64,000 nt of DNA from UBA1206 sp041672465. GTDB lineage: Bacteria; Bacillota; Clostridia; Oscillospirales; CAG-382. A program made the position numbers and the translations under genes. Positions 41,496-51,040 of the stretch are shown in pieces; positions within the stretch are counted from its first letter, which is position 1, and each line of letters opens with the position of its first letter. Under the pieces are notes generated by a model. That model made no database searches. It saw nothing but the letters and a program-made list of their open reading frames with translations, and was not told the origin of the DNA. The stretch lies in assembly GCA_041672465.1 (NCBI GenBank), contig JBAYZO010000003.1, positions 9,238-73,237 on the forward strand, read 5' to 3'.

Positions 41496-43666
41496 TATAC
41501 TCAAACGAACTGAACGGCTACGCCGTCTGCGTCGTTGACTTCGCGGGCGAAATGGTAACCGCCGTCGGCACGCTTTCTTACATTATGGAGGGCGAGCATA
41601 TAAAGGCCTACGGGGAATGGCAGGTTCACCCGAACTTCGGCAGGCAGTTTAAAGTTGACGTTTATGAAAAGGAATTCCCCGAGGGGGAGGACGCCGTTTG
41701 GAAATATCTCTCTTCCGGCGCGATAAAGGGAGTAGGCCCGGTCACCGCGAGGCGGATAGTCGACCGCTTCGGCCCCGACACGCTTTCGGTGCTTGAAAAC
41801 AACTGCGGCTGGCTTGCCGAGGTGAGGGGGATTACCCCCGCCCGCGCCAAGGAGATAGGCGAGGCTTTCGCCGAGCAGTTCGGCGCGAGAGAGGCGATGA
41901 TTTTTTTAAATTCTTACTTCTCGCCCGCGCTCTCGGTTAAAATTTACCGTAAATACCGCCACGCCTCCCCCGATATAGTTAGGTCAAATCCCTACCGGCT
42001 GTGCGATGAGGTTCCGGGCGTGGGGTTTAAAAAAGCCGATTCTCTCGCGCAGGGTTTAGGCTTTGCCCCCGATTCCCCCGAGCGCATAGAGGCGGGCATA
42101 AAGCAAACGCTCAAAGAGGCGGCGAGCAAGGAGGGGCATTGCTATCTCCCCGCCGCGCGCCTTGCCGAAAGGGCGGAAAAACTTTTGGGCGTGGGGTATA
42201 AAGCCATTGAGGACATTGCCGCTTCCTGCCTTGCGAGCGGGGGGCTTTCAATCCCCCCCGCCGAAAAAGACGGGTTTTGCCTTGAGAGCGTCGTTTCGGC
42301 TGAAAGGTATGTGTCGCTTAAGCTCATTTCCCTCTCTCGAAACTCGCTTCCTTTTCCCGTGGAGGGGATAAAAGAACAAATAGAGGTTTCGGAATCCAAG
42401 CAGGGCATAACATATGATAAGATGCAGGTGGAGGCTATAATCGGCGGCGTCGAGCGCGGCGTGAGCGTGGTCACGGGCGGCCCCGGCACGGGCAAGACGA
42501 CGGTAATAAGGGCGATAATTGATATTTTTGAATCGCTCGGCGTTAAATATCAGCTTGCCGCCCCCACGGGAAGAGCCGCCAAACGAATGTCGGAGGCCTC
42601 CGGCAGGGACGCCAAAACCATTCACCGAATGCTTGAGATGGTTTATTCCGAGGAGGACAAGCCGGTTTTTTCCCGCGATGAGAACAACCCGCTCTCTTCA
42701 AGAGCTTTTATCATAGACGAAACCTCAATGGTTGACATTTTTTTAATGGAGGCGTTCTTAAGGGCGGTAAAACCCGACTCAACCGTTGTGTTTATCGGCG
42801 ACTCCGACCAGCTCCCCCCCGTGGGTCCGGGAAACGCGCTGGGGGATATGATAAGCTCCGATGTCTTTAAAGTGACAAAGCTTGAGCGTATTTTCCGCCA
42901 AGCGGAGCAGTCGCTTATAATTGTTAACGCCCACCGGATAAACAGCGGGAAAGAGCCTTATTTAAAAAACCGCGGCGGAGATTTCTTTTTTATAACCGAA
43001 TATGATCCCCTAAATCTTCAGTCTCTTCTCTGTTCGCTTTGCGGGGAACGGCTCCCCGCCGCGTACGGTTTTAACCCCATCGACGACATTCAGGTTATTA
43101 CCCCCACAAAAAGGGGGGAATGTGGCACAAGGGAGCTTAACCGGCTTCTTCAGTCAAAGTTAAACCCGCAGAACATTGGCAAAATCAAAAGCAAGAGAGA
43201 AAAGAAAATTGCCGACACCCTGTTTCGGGAGGGCGACAAGGTGATGCAGGTTAAAAACAACTATGACATCGCTTGGAAAAAAGACGGCGACGAGGGAAGC
43301 GGGGTTTTTAACGGCGACATCGGCAGGGTAAAGGCAATTTCCTATAAAACCGAAACCATAACCGTCGACTTTGACGGCAGGGTTTGCGAATACAGCTTTT
43401 CCGAGGCGCTTGACTTGGAGCTTGCTTACGCCGTGACGGTGCATAAGTCGCAGGGCAGCGAATACCCGGCTGTTATCCTCCCCATACTCCGTTGTCCGCC
43501 GCCGCTCACTAACCGCAGTCTTCTCTACACCGCCGTTACCCGCGCCAAAGCGCTGCTTATCGCCGTGGGCGACCCCGCGCTGCTCGCGCAAATGGTTGAA
43601 AACAATAAAAGGGACGAGCGCTACACCTCGCTAAAACATCTGCTGACACAAAATAATATGCCCTGA
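41450..43666 (+). CDS. recD2: ATP-dependent RecD-like DNA helicase RecD2
   Basis: 738 residues. A SF1B 5'-3' helicase with the N-terminal OB and helix-hairpin-helix region typical of RecD2 (IKGVGPVTARRIVDRFG, and GVGFKKADSLA), then Walker A GGPGTGKTT near residue 342, Walker B DETSMVD, GDSDQLPPVG and the C-terminal motif VTVHKSQGSEYP. It functions without RecBC in replication-fork and mismatch repair processes. The start is GTG at 41450 with AGAGG upstream, within the preceding small gene. Confidence 0.95.
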   Translation: MERDKEYIEGTIEEIIYSNELNGYAVCVVDFAGEMVTAVGTLSYIMEGEHIKAYGEWQVHPNFGRQFKVDVYEKEFPEGEDAVWKYLSSGAIKGVGPVTARRIVDRFGPDTLSVLENNCGWLAEVRGITPARAKEIGEAFAEQFGAREAMIFLNSYFSPALSVKIYRKYRHASPDIVRSNPYRLCDEVPGVGFKKADSLAQGLGFAPDSPERIEAGIKQTLKEAASKEGHCYLPAARLAERAEKLLGVGYKAIEDIAASCLASGGLSIPPAEKDGFCLESVVSAERYVSLKLISLSRNSLPFPVEGIKEQIEVSESKQGITYDKMQVEAIIGGVERGVSVVTGGPGTGKTTVIRAIIDIFESLGVKYQLAAPTGRAAKRMSEASGRDAKTIHRMLEMVYSEEDKPVFSRDENNPLSSRAFIIDETSMVDIFLMEAFLRAVKPDSTVVFIGDSDQLPPVGPGNALGDMISSDVFKVTKLERIFRQAEQSLIIVNAHRINSGKEPYLKNRGGDFFFITEYDPLNLQSLLCSLCGERLPAAYGFNPIDDIQVITPTKRGECGTRELNRLLQSKLNPQNIGKIKSKREKKIADTLFREGDKVMQVKNNYDIAWKKDGDEGSGVFNGDIGRVKAISYKTETITVDFDGRVCEYSFSEALDLELAYAVTVHKSQGSEYPAVILPILRCPPPLTNRSLLYTAVTRAKALLIAVGDPALLAQMVENNKRDERYTSLKHLLTQNNMP

Positions 43667-43679
43667 CCGGAGGAAAACT

Positions 43680-45800
43680 ATGAAAGAAGTTAAAAACAAC
43701 TCAAACAAAGCCCAAACGGAAAAGACCTGCCGCTTTTACGGCGGAGGGCTGTCTTACCGCGTTTCCGTTTTAAAAGGGGGGGCGGCCTGCGCTTCGCTCC
43801 GCGACACAAAGGCCAAAAAACCCCTGTATTCGGGGAACAGAGAAATTTTCTCGCTTACCTCGCGGAACCTTACCACCGGCGATGAAGTAACCGTTTCCTC
43901 GCTTTCGGGCTGGGGGGAGGTTTCGGTTTCGTCTTCCGGCGGGAGCGGGTGTATTGTGTTTGGAAAAAACAAGAGCCTGCCGGGGGTGACGGTTATTGTC
44001 GCCATCAGCGGAAGTGAGGATTTTCTGACGTTTGACACCGAGCTTATAAACATATCTGATATTTTTTCGCTTCAGTCGTGCCACCACCCGTTTCTTTATT
44101 GCGGCGTAGGCAAGAATATCAGGTTTTTTTACCCGTTCGGCTGCGGAGAGACCAAGCCGTCGGACATCAAAGAGGGCTGGCGGTCGGTGCAGTCGTATCC
44201 GTCTTACGGCGCGTCAATGCAGTACCTTTGTTTTTGGAACGAAAAATCCCGCCGCGGGGTGTATTACGGCTGCCACGACCCAAAGCCGGCGTCAAAAAAG
44301 CTTGTTTGCTCCCGGGGCGAAACGGACGATATTTTTACCTTCGGGGCTTTCCAGATACTCTCGGGAATCACAAAAGGGCAAAATTCCCAAAAGCTTTGCG
44401 GCTCTCTAAAGCTAAGGGCCTTTGACGGCGACTGGTACGACGGGGCGCTTATTTACAAAGATTTTATTGAAAACGTTTCGGGGTATTGTTCCGATTACGA
44501 CGAAAACGGCAAGAAAGGCCTGCCGGAATGGCTTAAAAACACCGACTTTTGGTTTAACTACCGAGTGCTCGGCGACGGGGAGTTTGCCGGCGAAATAATA
44601 AAAGAGGCGGAAAAGCTTGGAGTTTCCCCCGCCGTCCATATGTATTATTGGCACCAAATCCCCTATGACAACGACTACCCCCATTATTTCCCCATGAAGC
44701 CAAACATTGAGGGGGAACTGAAAAAACTCCACGCGGCGGGGATAAAAGTCATGCCCTATATAAACGGCAGGCTGTGGGACACAAGAGACAGGGGGGTGGA
44801 GGACTTTGAGTACACTTCGGTGGCAAAGCCTTACGCCACAAAGAATATATTGGGAGAGCCCATAACCGAAACATATAATTCCAAGGAATCGGACGGGTCA
44901 AAAGTCAAGCTCGCCGTTATGTGCCCCGCCACCACGCTTTGGCAGGACAAAGTTTGCGAGATAGTTAAAAAGCTGTTTGAGGTTGGGTTTGACGGCGTTT
45001 ATATAGACCAGATCGCGGCGGCGGAGGCAAAGCCCTGCGCAGACCCGTCTCACAAACACCCGGCGGGGGGCGGCGACTGGTGGTGCTACGCCTATAACAC
45101 ACTCCTTGAGAGGATAAGCAGAACAAAGCCGAAAGAAGCCGCCCTCACCACAGAATGTACGGCAGACCCCTTTTTAAAGCATCTTGACGGGTATTTGTCA
45201 TGGCTTTGGATAAGAAACGAGCAGGTCCCCGCTTTCCCGGCCGTGTTTTCGGATAAAATAATCACCTTCGGCAGCGATTACAGGGGTATCGGAAACCTTG
45301 ACTTTAACCTTTTCGGCAGTCTTGACGAGGCGGGGGTAAGGGTTTTCGCCGCCCAGTCGTTTTTATTCGGCCAGCAAATGGGCTGGATGACGCCCGAGCT
45401 TTTCTCGCGCATACCGCACCAGGACTTTGTTATTCGCCTTGTTCGGGCAAGGGCGAAGTTCCGGGGTTATTTCCTCGGCGGCAGAGTGCTGAGACCGCCC
45501 GTAATCAAAGACGACGGGGGAAAAATAAAAATCACAAAATGCCGAGAGGCGTACCGGGGTTATGTCGAGTCGGACTGCGTTAACGGAATGCTGTGGCAGG
45601 AAAAATCGACGGGCAAAACCGCCTTGATACTTATAAATTCCGGCGACAAAACGGTAACGGCAAGGGTGCGCTCCCTCCTCCCCGACGGCAGATACAATCT
45701 TTTCGGGGAAAACGGAAAGTCGGGGGAAGTTGATATTCGGCAGGGGAGCTTTGAGACCAAAATGCCGCCGCTCTCGCTTAGGTATATTGAAGTACTTTAA
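43680..45800 (+). CDS. DUF6259-type putative glycoside hydrolase (cytoplasmic)
   Basis: 706 residues, no signal peptide. An N-terminal beta-rich domain (about 1-270) is followed by a TIM-barrel region with AVHMYYWHQIPYDNDYPHYFP, PYINGRLWD and GFDGVYIDQIA, where the Asp after Tyr-Ile looks like a nucleophile as in clan GH-D and related barrels; a beta-sandwich ends the protein. This pattern corresponds to the family annotated DUF6259. Substrate unknown. CGGAGGAAAA precedes the ATG, 13 bp after recD2. The neighbouring GH2 beta-galactosidase suggests a galactoside-containing glycan. Confidence 0.72.
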   Translation: MKEVKNNSNKAQTEKTCRFYGGGLSYRVSVLKGGAACASLRDTKAKKPLYSGNREIFSLTSRNLTTGDEVTVSSLSGWGEVSVSSSGGSGCIVFGKNKSLPGVTVIVAISGSEDFLTFDTELINISDIFSLQSCHHPFLYCGVGKNIRFFYPFGCGETKPSDIKEGWRSVQSYPSYGASMQYLCFWNEKSRRGVYYGCHDPKPASKKLVCSRGETDDIFTFGAFQILSGITKGQNSQKLCGSLKLRAFDGDWYDGALIYKDFIENVSGYCSDYDENGKKGLPEWLKNTDFWFNYRVLGDGEFAGEIIKEAEKLGVSPAVHMYYWHQIPYDNDYPHYFPMKPNIEGELKKLHAAGIKVMPYINGRLWDTRDRGVEDFEYTSVAKPYATKNILGEPITETYNSKESDGSKVKLAVMCPATTLWQDKVCEIVKKLFEVGFDGVYIDQIAAAEAKPCADPSHKHPAGGGDWWCYAYNTLLERISRTKPKEAALTTECTADPFLKHLDGYLSWLWIRNEQVPAFPAVFSDKIITFGSDYRGIGNLDFNLFGSLDEAGVRVFAAQSFLFGQQMGWMTPELFSRIPHQDFVIRLVRARAKFRGYFLGGRVLRPPVIKDDGGKIKITKCREAYRGYVESDCVNGMLWQEKSTGKTALILINSGDKTVTARVRSLLPDGRYNLFGENGKSGEVDIRQGSFETKMPPLSLRYIEVL

Positions 45801-45854
45801 AGGTCAAAAATACCATATAACCGCTTAAAATGTTTTTCTTATTAGGAGGACTCC

Positions 45855-48755
45855 ATGGATTTTAACTTCCACAAAACCCATAGAACGCTGAGCTTTAATA
45901 TCCTACCGCCCCGCGCTTATTATATCCCTTATGAAAGCGAGGAAAAAGCCAAAGCGGGGAACCGAGAAGAGAGCAACTTCTTCCAAAGCCTTTGCGGCGA
46001 CTGGGGTTTTGACTGGTTTGAATCGGAGTTGTCGCTCCCGGATTTCCTTTCCGCCGACTACAAGCCGAAAGATATTCTCCCCGTTCCCTCCTGCTGGCAG
46101 ATGTTTTTGGGGCGGGGGTATGACACGCCCCACTACACGAATATCCGCTATCCTTTTGACGAGATTCCCCCGAATGTGCCGAAAAAAAACCCCTGCGCGC
46201 TCTACAGCAGAAAGTTTAACGTTAAAAAACAGGGAAAGAGAGTTTATTTAAACTTTGAGGGGGTTGATTCCTGCTTTTATTTGTTTTTAAACAGCGTTTT
46301 TGTGTCTTTCGGCACGGTTTCACATTGCAGTAACGAAATAGACGTCACCGACTTTGTGACCGATGGGGAAAACGAAATAAAAGTGCTGGTTTTTAAGTGG
46401 AGCTTCGGCACTTATCTTGAGGATCAGGACAAAATACGGCTGTCGGGAATCTTCAGGGAAGTTTATCTTTTATACCGCTTCGCGGGGCATTTGGGCGATA
46501 TTTTTGTAAAACCTGTTTTTGCCTCCCCAAAGTTTGAGCTCGGAAGTGTGGAGATTGAAGCGGACGGGGATTTTACCGCCCGGCTGTATTCGCCGTCCGG
46601 CGAAAAGCTTGACGGCCTGCGGGTGAAAAATCCGCTGCTTTGGAGCGACGAGGAGCCTAACTTATATAAGCTTATAATAAAATCCGGGGACGAGTACATT
46701 CCCTTTGACGTAGGCTTCAGGGAAATTCGGGTGGAAAACCGCAAGGTGCTTATAAACGGCAGGCCTGTCAAGGCAAAAGGGGTAAACCGCCATGACTCTC
46801 ACCCCGAAAAAGGGTACTCGGTGTCGGTGGACGACATGGAAAAAGACCTGTTTATAATGAAAGCGCATAACATTAACATGGTCAGAACTTCCCATTACCC
46901 CAACGACCCGCGGTTTTTGGAGCTGTGTAATAAATACGGCGTTTATGTTTGCGACGAGGCCGACCTTGAAACCCACGGAATGGAATACCTCGGTAACTGG
47001 GACTTTTTTACCGACGATATAAAATACCGCGGCGCTTATATGGATCGCGCCATAAAGCTTTTTGAGCGGGATAAAAACCACCCCTCGGTGATAATGTGGT
47101 CAGTGGGCAACGAGGCGGGTGTGGGGGTAAACCATAAGGCGATGGCGGAATATTTTGTCTCCCGCGATAGCAGCTGCCGCTGCGGCGGCAGGCTTATCCA
47201 TTCCGAGGACGGCACAAGGCGGCAAGACTATTTCAGCGGGGAGGAATGCCCGTATGTCACCATTGACAGCCGGATGTATCTTTCCCCCGAGGATATTTAT
47301 ACCCAATACCTGCAAAACCCTTCGCGAAGCAGGCCATTTTTCCTCTGCGAGTATTCGCACGCCATGGGGAACGGCCCGGGCGACCTTAAAGATTATTGGG
47401 ATTTAATTTATTCCGACGAGCGATTTTTCGGCGGCTGCGTTTGGGAGTTTTGCGACCACGCGGTGTTAAGAGGCAGGGGCGAAAACGGCCACGACTATGC
47501 CTATGGGGGGGATTTCGGCGAAGTTCCCCACGACGGCGAGTTTTGCGTGGATGGGCTTGTCTACCCCGACCGCAGGCCGCACATGGGGCTTTTGGAGTAT
47601 AAACAGGCGATAAAGCCGTTTGACGCCGAATACAAAGACGGCTTGCTGAAAATTAAAAACAAGCGGTATTTCAAGGACTTGTCAGACCTTAACTTTAAGT
47701 GGGAATTTACCGGTTTTGACGGCGCCAAGACAAGCGGCGGGATAATAAACCCCCGTATCGCTCCCGGGGGCGGGGAAAAGTTTTATATCGGCAGCAAACC
47801 GGCGGGAGCGGACTTTTTAAACGTCTTCGCGAAATCCGCGTATGATTCACCTTGGGCAAAAGCCGGGCATGAGTATGGCTTTGTGCAAATAGCCCTTTCC
47901 GGCGAAGAAAGGTTGGCACTTCCGGCTCAAAAAAACCTTGAGTTTAAAGAAACCGAATTGGCTTTTACCCTCGGGCGGCTTGGGGTGGACAAGGCGGCGG
48001 GAATGCCGTTTCTCCCAATGTCGCTCTCCCCCGCCGTCCTTACTGTCTGGCGCGCCCCCACGGACAATGATAGAAACATTAAAGAAAAATGGTACGGAGC
48101 GGGTTATTTTGACACGGAAACGGTTGTTTCAAAGCCTTATTTTAAAGGTAAAACCCTCTTTTTTGACTTTTCGTTAAAATCAAAACAAGGCGCGATAGCT
48201 TCGGGCGAGCTTAGTTACGCCCCCCTTGAGGGCGGGATTCTTGTTACGGCAAACGTCCGTAAAGAAAAAAGCGGCTCTCTCACCCCCTTGCCGCGGTTTG
48301 GGTTTGAATTTATTATTGACGGCATTTTCTCGGAGGCGGTTTACTTCGGGCTTGGCGAGGCGGAAAGCTATACCGACAAACGGCTGGCTTCCAAAATGGG
48401 GGTTTACAAGACCACTCCCGAAAAAAACTTTGAGCCTTATATAAAGCCGCAGGAAAACATGGCGCACGCCGAAACCGAATATCTTGAAATAAAAAGCAAA
48501 GGCAAGTTCAAAAGCCAAACGGCGGTTTTTAAAGCGGTTAAAAAAGCCTTTTCCTTTAATTATAACCGCTACGGCAGCAGAAAGCTGACGCTGACCACCC
48601 ATAACCATTTGCTTGTCCCGAGCGGCGGGATATACCTTAACATTGATTTCAAGCAAGACGCCATAGGGTCAAATTCCTGCGGGCCGCCCGCCCACGCGAA
48701 ATATCGGTTTTTTGAGGATGAGTTTGAGTTTTCGTTTCTTATTTCAAGCGTTTGA
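45855..48755 (+). CDS. lacZ: Beta-galactosidase, glycoside hydrolase family 2 (LacZ type)
   Basis: 966 residues, near the 1,024 of E. coli LacZ, no signal peptide. Domain order: jelly roll sugar-binding (PSCWQMFLGRGYDTPHYTNI), two immunoglobulin-like domains, TIM barrel (GVNRHDSHPEKGYSV; RTSHYPNDPRFLELC; DEADLETHG), and a C-terminal Bgal_small_N domain (WRAPTDNDRN). The acid/base Glu is in SVGNEAGVGVN (about residue 421) and the nucleophile Glu in LCEYSHAMGNG (about 499). It hydrolyses terminal beta-galactosides in the cytoplasm. AGGAGG ribosome binding site. Substrate may differ from lactose. Confidence 0.93.
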   Translation: MDFNFHKTHRTLSFNILPPRAYYIPYESEEKAKAGNREESNFFQSLCGDWGFDWFESELSLPDFLSADYKPKDILPVPSCWQMFLGRGYDTPHYTNIRYPFDEIPPNVPKKNPCALYSRKFNVKKQGKRVYLNFEGVDSCFYLFLNSVFVSFGTVSHCSNEIDVTDFVTDGENEIKVLVFKWSFGTYLEDQDKIRLSGIFREVYLLYRFAGHLGDIFVKPVFASPKFELGSVEIEADGDFTARLYSPSGEKLDGLRVKNPLLWSDEEPNLYKLIIKSGDEYIPFDVGFREIRVENRKVLINGRPVKAKGVNRHDSHPEKGYSVSVDDMEKDLFIMKAHNINMVRTSHYPNDPRFLELCNKYGVYVCDEADLETHGMEYLGNWDFFTDDIKYRGAYMDRAIKLFERDKNHPSVIMWSVGNEAGVGVNHKAMAEYFVSRDSSCRCGGRLIHSEDGTRRQDYFSGEECPYVTIDSRMYLSPEDIYTQYLQNPSRSRPFFLCEYSHAMGNGPGDLKDYWDLIYSDERFFGGCVWEFCDHAVLRGRGENGHDYAYGGDFGEVPHDGEFCVDGLVYPDRRPHMGLLEYKQAIKPFDAEYKDGLLKIKNKRYFKDLSDLNFKWEFTGFDGAKTSGGIINPRIAPGGGEKFYIGSKPAGADFLNVFAKSAYDSPWAKAGHEYGFVQIALSGEERLALPAQKNLEFKETELAFTLGRLGVDKAAGMPFLPMSLSPAVLTVWRAPTDNDRNIKEKWYGAGYFDTETVVSKPYFKGKTLFFDFSLKSKQGAIASGELSYAPLEGGILVTANVRKEKSGSLTPLPRFGFEFIIDGIFSEAVYFGLGEAESYTDKRLASKMGVYKTTPEKNFEPYIKPQENMAHAETEYLEIKSKGKFKSQTAVFKAVKKAFSFNYNRYGSRKLTLTTHNHLLVPSGGIYLNIDFKQDAIGSNSCGPPAHAKYRFFEDEFEFSFLISSV

Positions 48756-48778
48756 TTTATCAAACAGCGGGGGAAAAT

Positions 48779-49717
48779 ATGATTAAAATTACCTTTCTTG
48801 ACGCCGCCACGCTGGGGGAAGACCTTGACCTTTCGCCTGTTTTGCGCCTTGGCGACGCGACGGTTTACGACTCCACGTCAAAAGAAGAAATAAAAGACCG
48901 AGCCGCTAAAACAAACGTAATTGTGGCAAATAAAGTCGCCCTGAACGAAGAAACCCTGTCGAAAGCAAAAAACCTAAAGCTAATCTGTGTCACGGCGACG
49001 GGTTTTGACAACGTTGACCTGCCGTATTGCAGAAAAAACGGCATAGCCGTGTGCAACGTGGCGGGGTATTCCGCGAACAGCGTTTGCCAAGTGACGGTGG
49101 CGATGGCGCTTTCGCTTTACACACATCTCCCCGAATATTCCCGCTTTGTGGGGAATGGGCTTTATTCAAAAAGCATGGTCGCCAATCGGCTTGAGCCTGT
49201 CTACCGTGAAATCGCGGGGAAAACATGGGGGGTTTTGGGCTACGGCAGCATCGGCAAAAAAGTGGCGGCGGCGGCGATTGCGCTGGGGTGCGTGGTGCTA
49301 AACTGCTCTAAAACCAAAGGCGGCTACGACATTGACACCCTGTGCAGGTTTTCGGATATTATCTCGGTTCATATCCCGCTTAACAACGATACGAAAAACC
49401 TTTTAAACAAGGATAAAATTTCCCTTATGAAAAAAGGCGTGGTGCTTATAAACACTTCCCGCGGGGGGGTAACCGACGAGTCCGCCATAGCCGGCGCGGT
49501 GAGGTCGGGGAAGATAGGCGCGTTCGGCTGCGACGTTTACACCCAAGAGCCTTTTGGGGAGCAGCACCCGTTTTACGGGATAAAAAACCTTGACAACGTA
49601 TGCCTTACCCCGCATATGGCGTGGGGGGCGCTGGAATCGCGGGAAAGGCTTGTGCTTGAGGTTGCCGAAAACATCGCCGCCTTTTTGGCGGGCGAACGCC
49701 GCTCAAGGCTGGACTAA
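48779..49717 (+). CDS. D-2-hydroxyacid dehydrogenase
   Basis: 312 residues from ATG 48779 (GGGGGAAAAT upstream; an earlier frame start overlaps lacZ and is not used). The NAD-binding domain has GVLGYGSIGKKVAAAA. Catalytic elements are VLINTSRGGVTDES (Arg), the Glu in the following loop and LTPHMAWGALESR (His). NAD+-dependent reduction of a 2-keto acid such as hydroxypyruvate or glyoxylate is likely; the exact substrate is open. Last gene of the recD2/glycosidase run. Confidence 0.9.
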   Translation: MIKITFLDAATLGEDLDLSPVLRLGDATVYDSTSKEEIKDRAAKTNVIVANKVALNEETLSKAKNLKLICVTATGFDNVDLPYCRKNGIAVCNVAGYSANSVCQVTVAMALSLYTHLPEYSRFVGNGLYSKSMVANRLEPVYREIAGKTWGVLGYGSIGKKVAAAAIALGCVVLNCSKTKGGYDIDTLCRFSDIISVHIPLNNDTKNLLNKDKISLMKKGVVLINTSRGGVTDESAIAGAVRSGKIGAFGCDVYTQEPFGEQHPFYGIKNLDNVCLTPHMAWGALESRERLVLEVAENIAAFLAGERRSRLD

Positions 49718-49730
49718 AAAAATTGCGCTA

Positions 49731-49770
49731 AAAAACCGGGGTAAACGCCCTAAAAGCGTATGCCCCGGTT
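49731..49770 (-). terminator. Terminator of the yqeG-ligA-aminopeptidase operon
   Basis: Stem AACCGGGG (49734-49741) / CCCCGGTT (49763-49770) with an inner ACGC/GCGT pairing. The T-run is on the minus strand (five A at 49731-49735 on the plus strand), so it serves the leftward operon; it may also stop the rightward genes less efficiently. Confidence 0.85.
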
Positions 49771-49805
49771 GTTAACAGGCAAGTATTTGCTATATCAGAG
49801 CAAAA

Positions 49806-51032
49806 TTAAAACGCCCAAGTTCCGTTTTCAAAGATTTTAAAGGGTTTTCCGCCTTTAAAGCCGGTTATTGAAAGGTCGTCGGAGCCTATCATAAAGTCAA
49901 CGTGAATCATCGACTCGTTAAGCCCTAACTCTTTAAGCTCGTCCCTTGTCATCGTCTCAAACCCCTCAACGGTGTCGGAGTAGCCCTCGCCGAACGCCAA
50001 ATGGCAGGAGGCGTTTTCGTCAAAAAGCGTCTCGTAAAACAATATCCCCGCCTTGTTTACGCCCGACTCTTTGGGCACGAGCGCGACTTCCCCCAAATAC
50101 GCGGCGTTTTCGCCCATGGTGAGCATTTTGTCCAAAAGCTCGCCGTTTTTTTCGGCTTTCCACGAAATTGCTTTGCCGTCCTTAAAGGTAAACTCAAAGT
50201 TTTCAATAAGCGCGCCGTTATAGGACAGGGGTTTTGTGCTGACCACTTTCCCCTCCGCCTCGCCTCTTTTTGGGGCGGTGAAAACTTCCTCCGTGGGGAG
50301 ATTGGGGTTAAAGACAACCCCGCCGAGGGTGGTGTCGCTGCCGCCCCCCCATTTTGACCTTTCCATAAGCCCGACCCTGAAATCCGTGCCGTTTTTGGAT
50401 TTATACTCAAGGTAGTCAAACTTTTGGCTTGTCAGAAATTCCTTTTTGGACTTAAAAGCGGCGTTAAGCTTACCCCATTCCGAAATAACGTCGTTGCTCT
50501 CGTCGACATGGCAGGCCTTTAGAATAGCGTCCCACAGCATTTTAACCGCCGCGCTTGTCTTTTCCGCCGGGAACACCTTCTTTGCCCATTTCGGCGAGGG
50601 AACGGCGGCTATCGTCCACTGATATTTGTTTTCCATGGCCTTGCGGTAGGGCTTGATTTTGGGGTAGACTGCCTGCCTTGACTTTGCCATCTTCCCGAAG
50701 TTCACGCCTTTTAGCCCGTCGGGGTCGTCGGAAACTATATGAATACAGGCCGGGAGTTTTTCCACTTGATACTTCAGCTTTTCTTCTTTCCACGCCGGAA
50801 GGAGCGACAACTGCCTTAGCGACATTTTTTTGTAGTGAAGTTTTGTCACCGGCAAGTATGACCACTGGACAGAGACTTCTTTTGCCCCCGCGCGGTAGGC
50901 TTCTTCTACCACAAGGGCGATAAACTCGCATTGGTCTGCCGAGCCGTAAACAAAAACTTCTTGATCTTTTTGCACGTTCGCGCCCACCCGCACGATAAAG
51001 TTCGCGTACTTTTTAAGAACACTTTTTTTCAT
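49806..51032 (-). CDS. Aminopeptidase, M29 family
   Basis: 408 residues, cytoplasmic dimetal aminopeptidase of the AmpS/PepS/AMPT family. Candidate ligands are visible: the Glu pair in NLPTEEVFTAP, the His in SCHLAFGEGY, and HVDFMIGSDDLSITG at the C-terminus. It releases N-terminal amino acids. It is 8 bp after ligA and is the last gene before the terminator at 49731-49770. Confidence 0.92.
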   Translation of the reverse strand: MKKSVLKKYANFIVRVGANVQKDQEVFVYGSADQCEFIALVVEEAYRAGAKEVSVQWSYLPVTKLHYKKMSLRQLSLLPAWKEEKLKYQVEKLPACIHIVSDDPDGLKGVNFGKMAKSRQAVYPKIKPYRKAMENKYQWTIAAVPSPKWAKKVFPAEKTSAAVKMLWDAILKACHVDESNDVISEWGKLNAAFKSKKEFLTSQKFDYLEYKSKNGTDFRVGLMERSKWGGGSDTTLGGVVFNPNLPTEEVFTAPKRGEAEGKVVSTKPLSYNGALIENFEFTFKDGKAISWKAEKNGELLDKMLTMGENAAYLGEVALVPKESGVNKAGILFYETLFDENASCHLAFGEGYSDTVEGFETMTRDELKELGLNESMIHVDFMIGSDDLSITGFKGGKPFKIFENGTWAF

Positions 51033-51040
51033 ATTGATTA

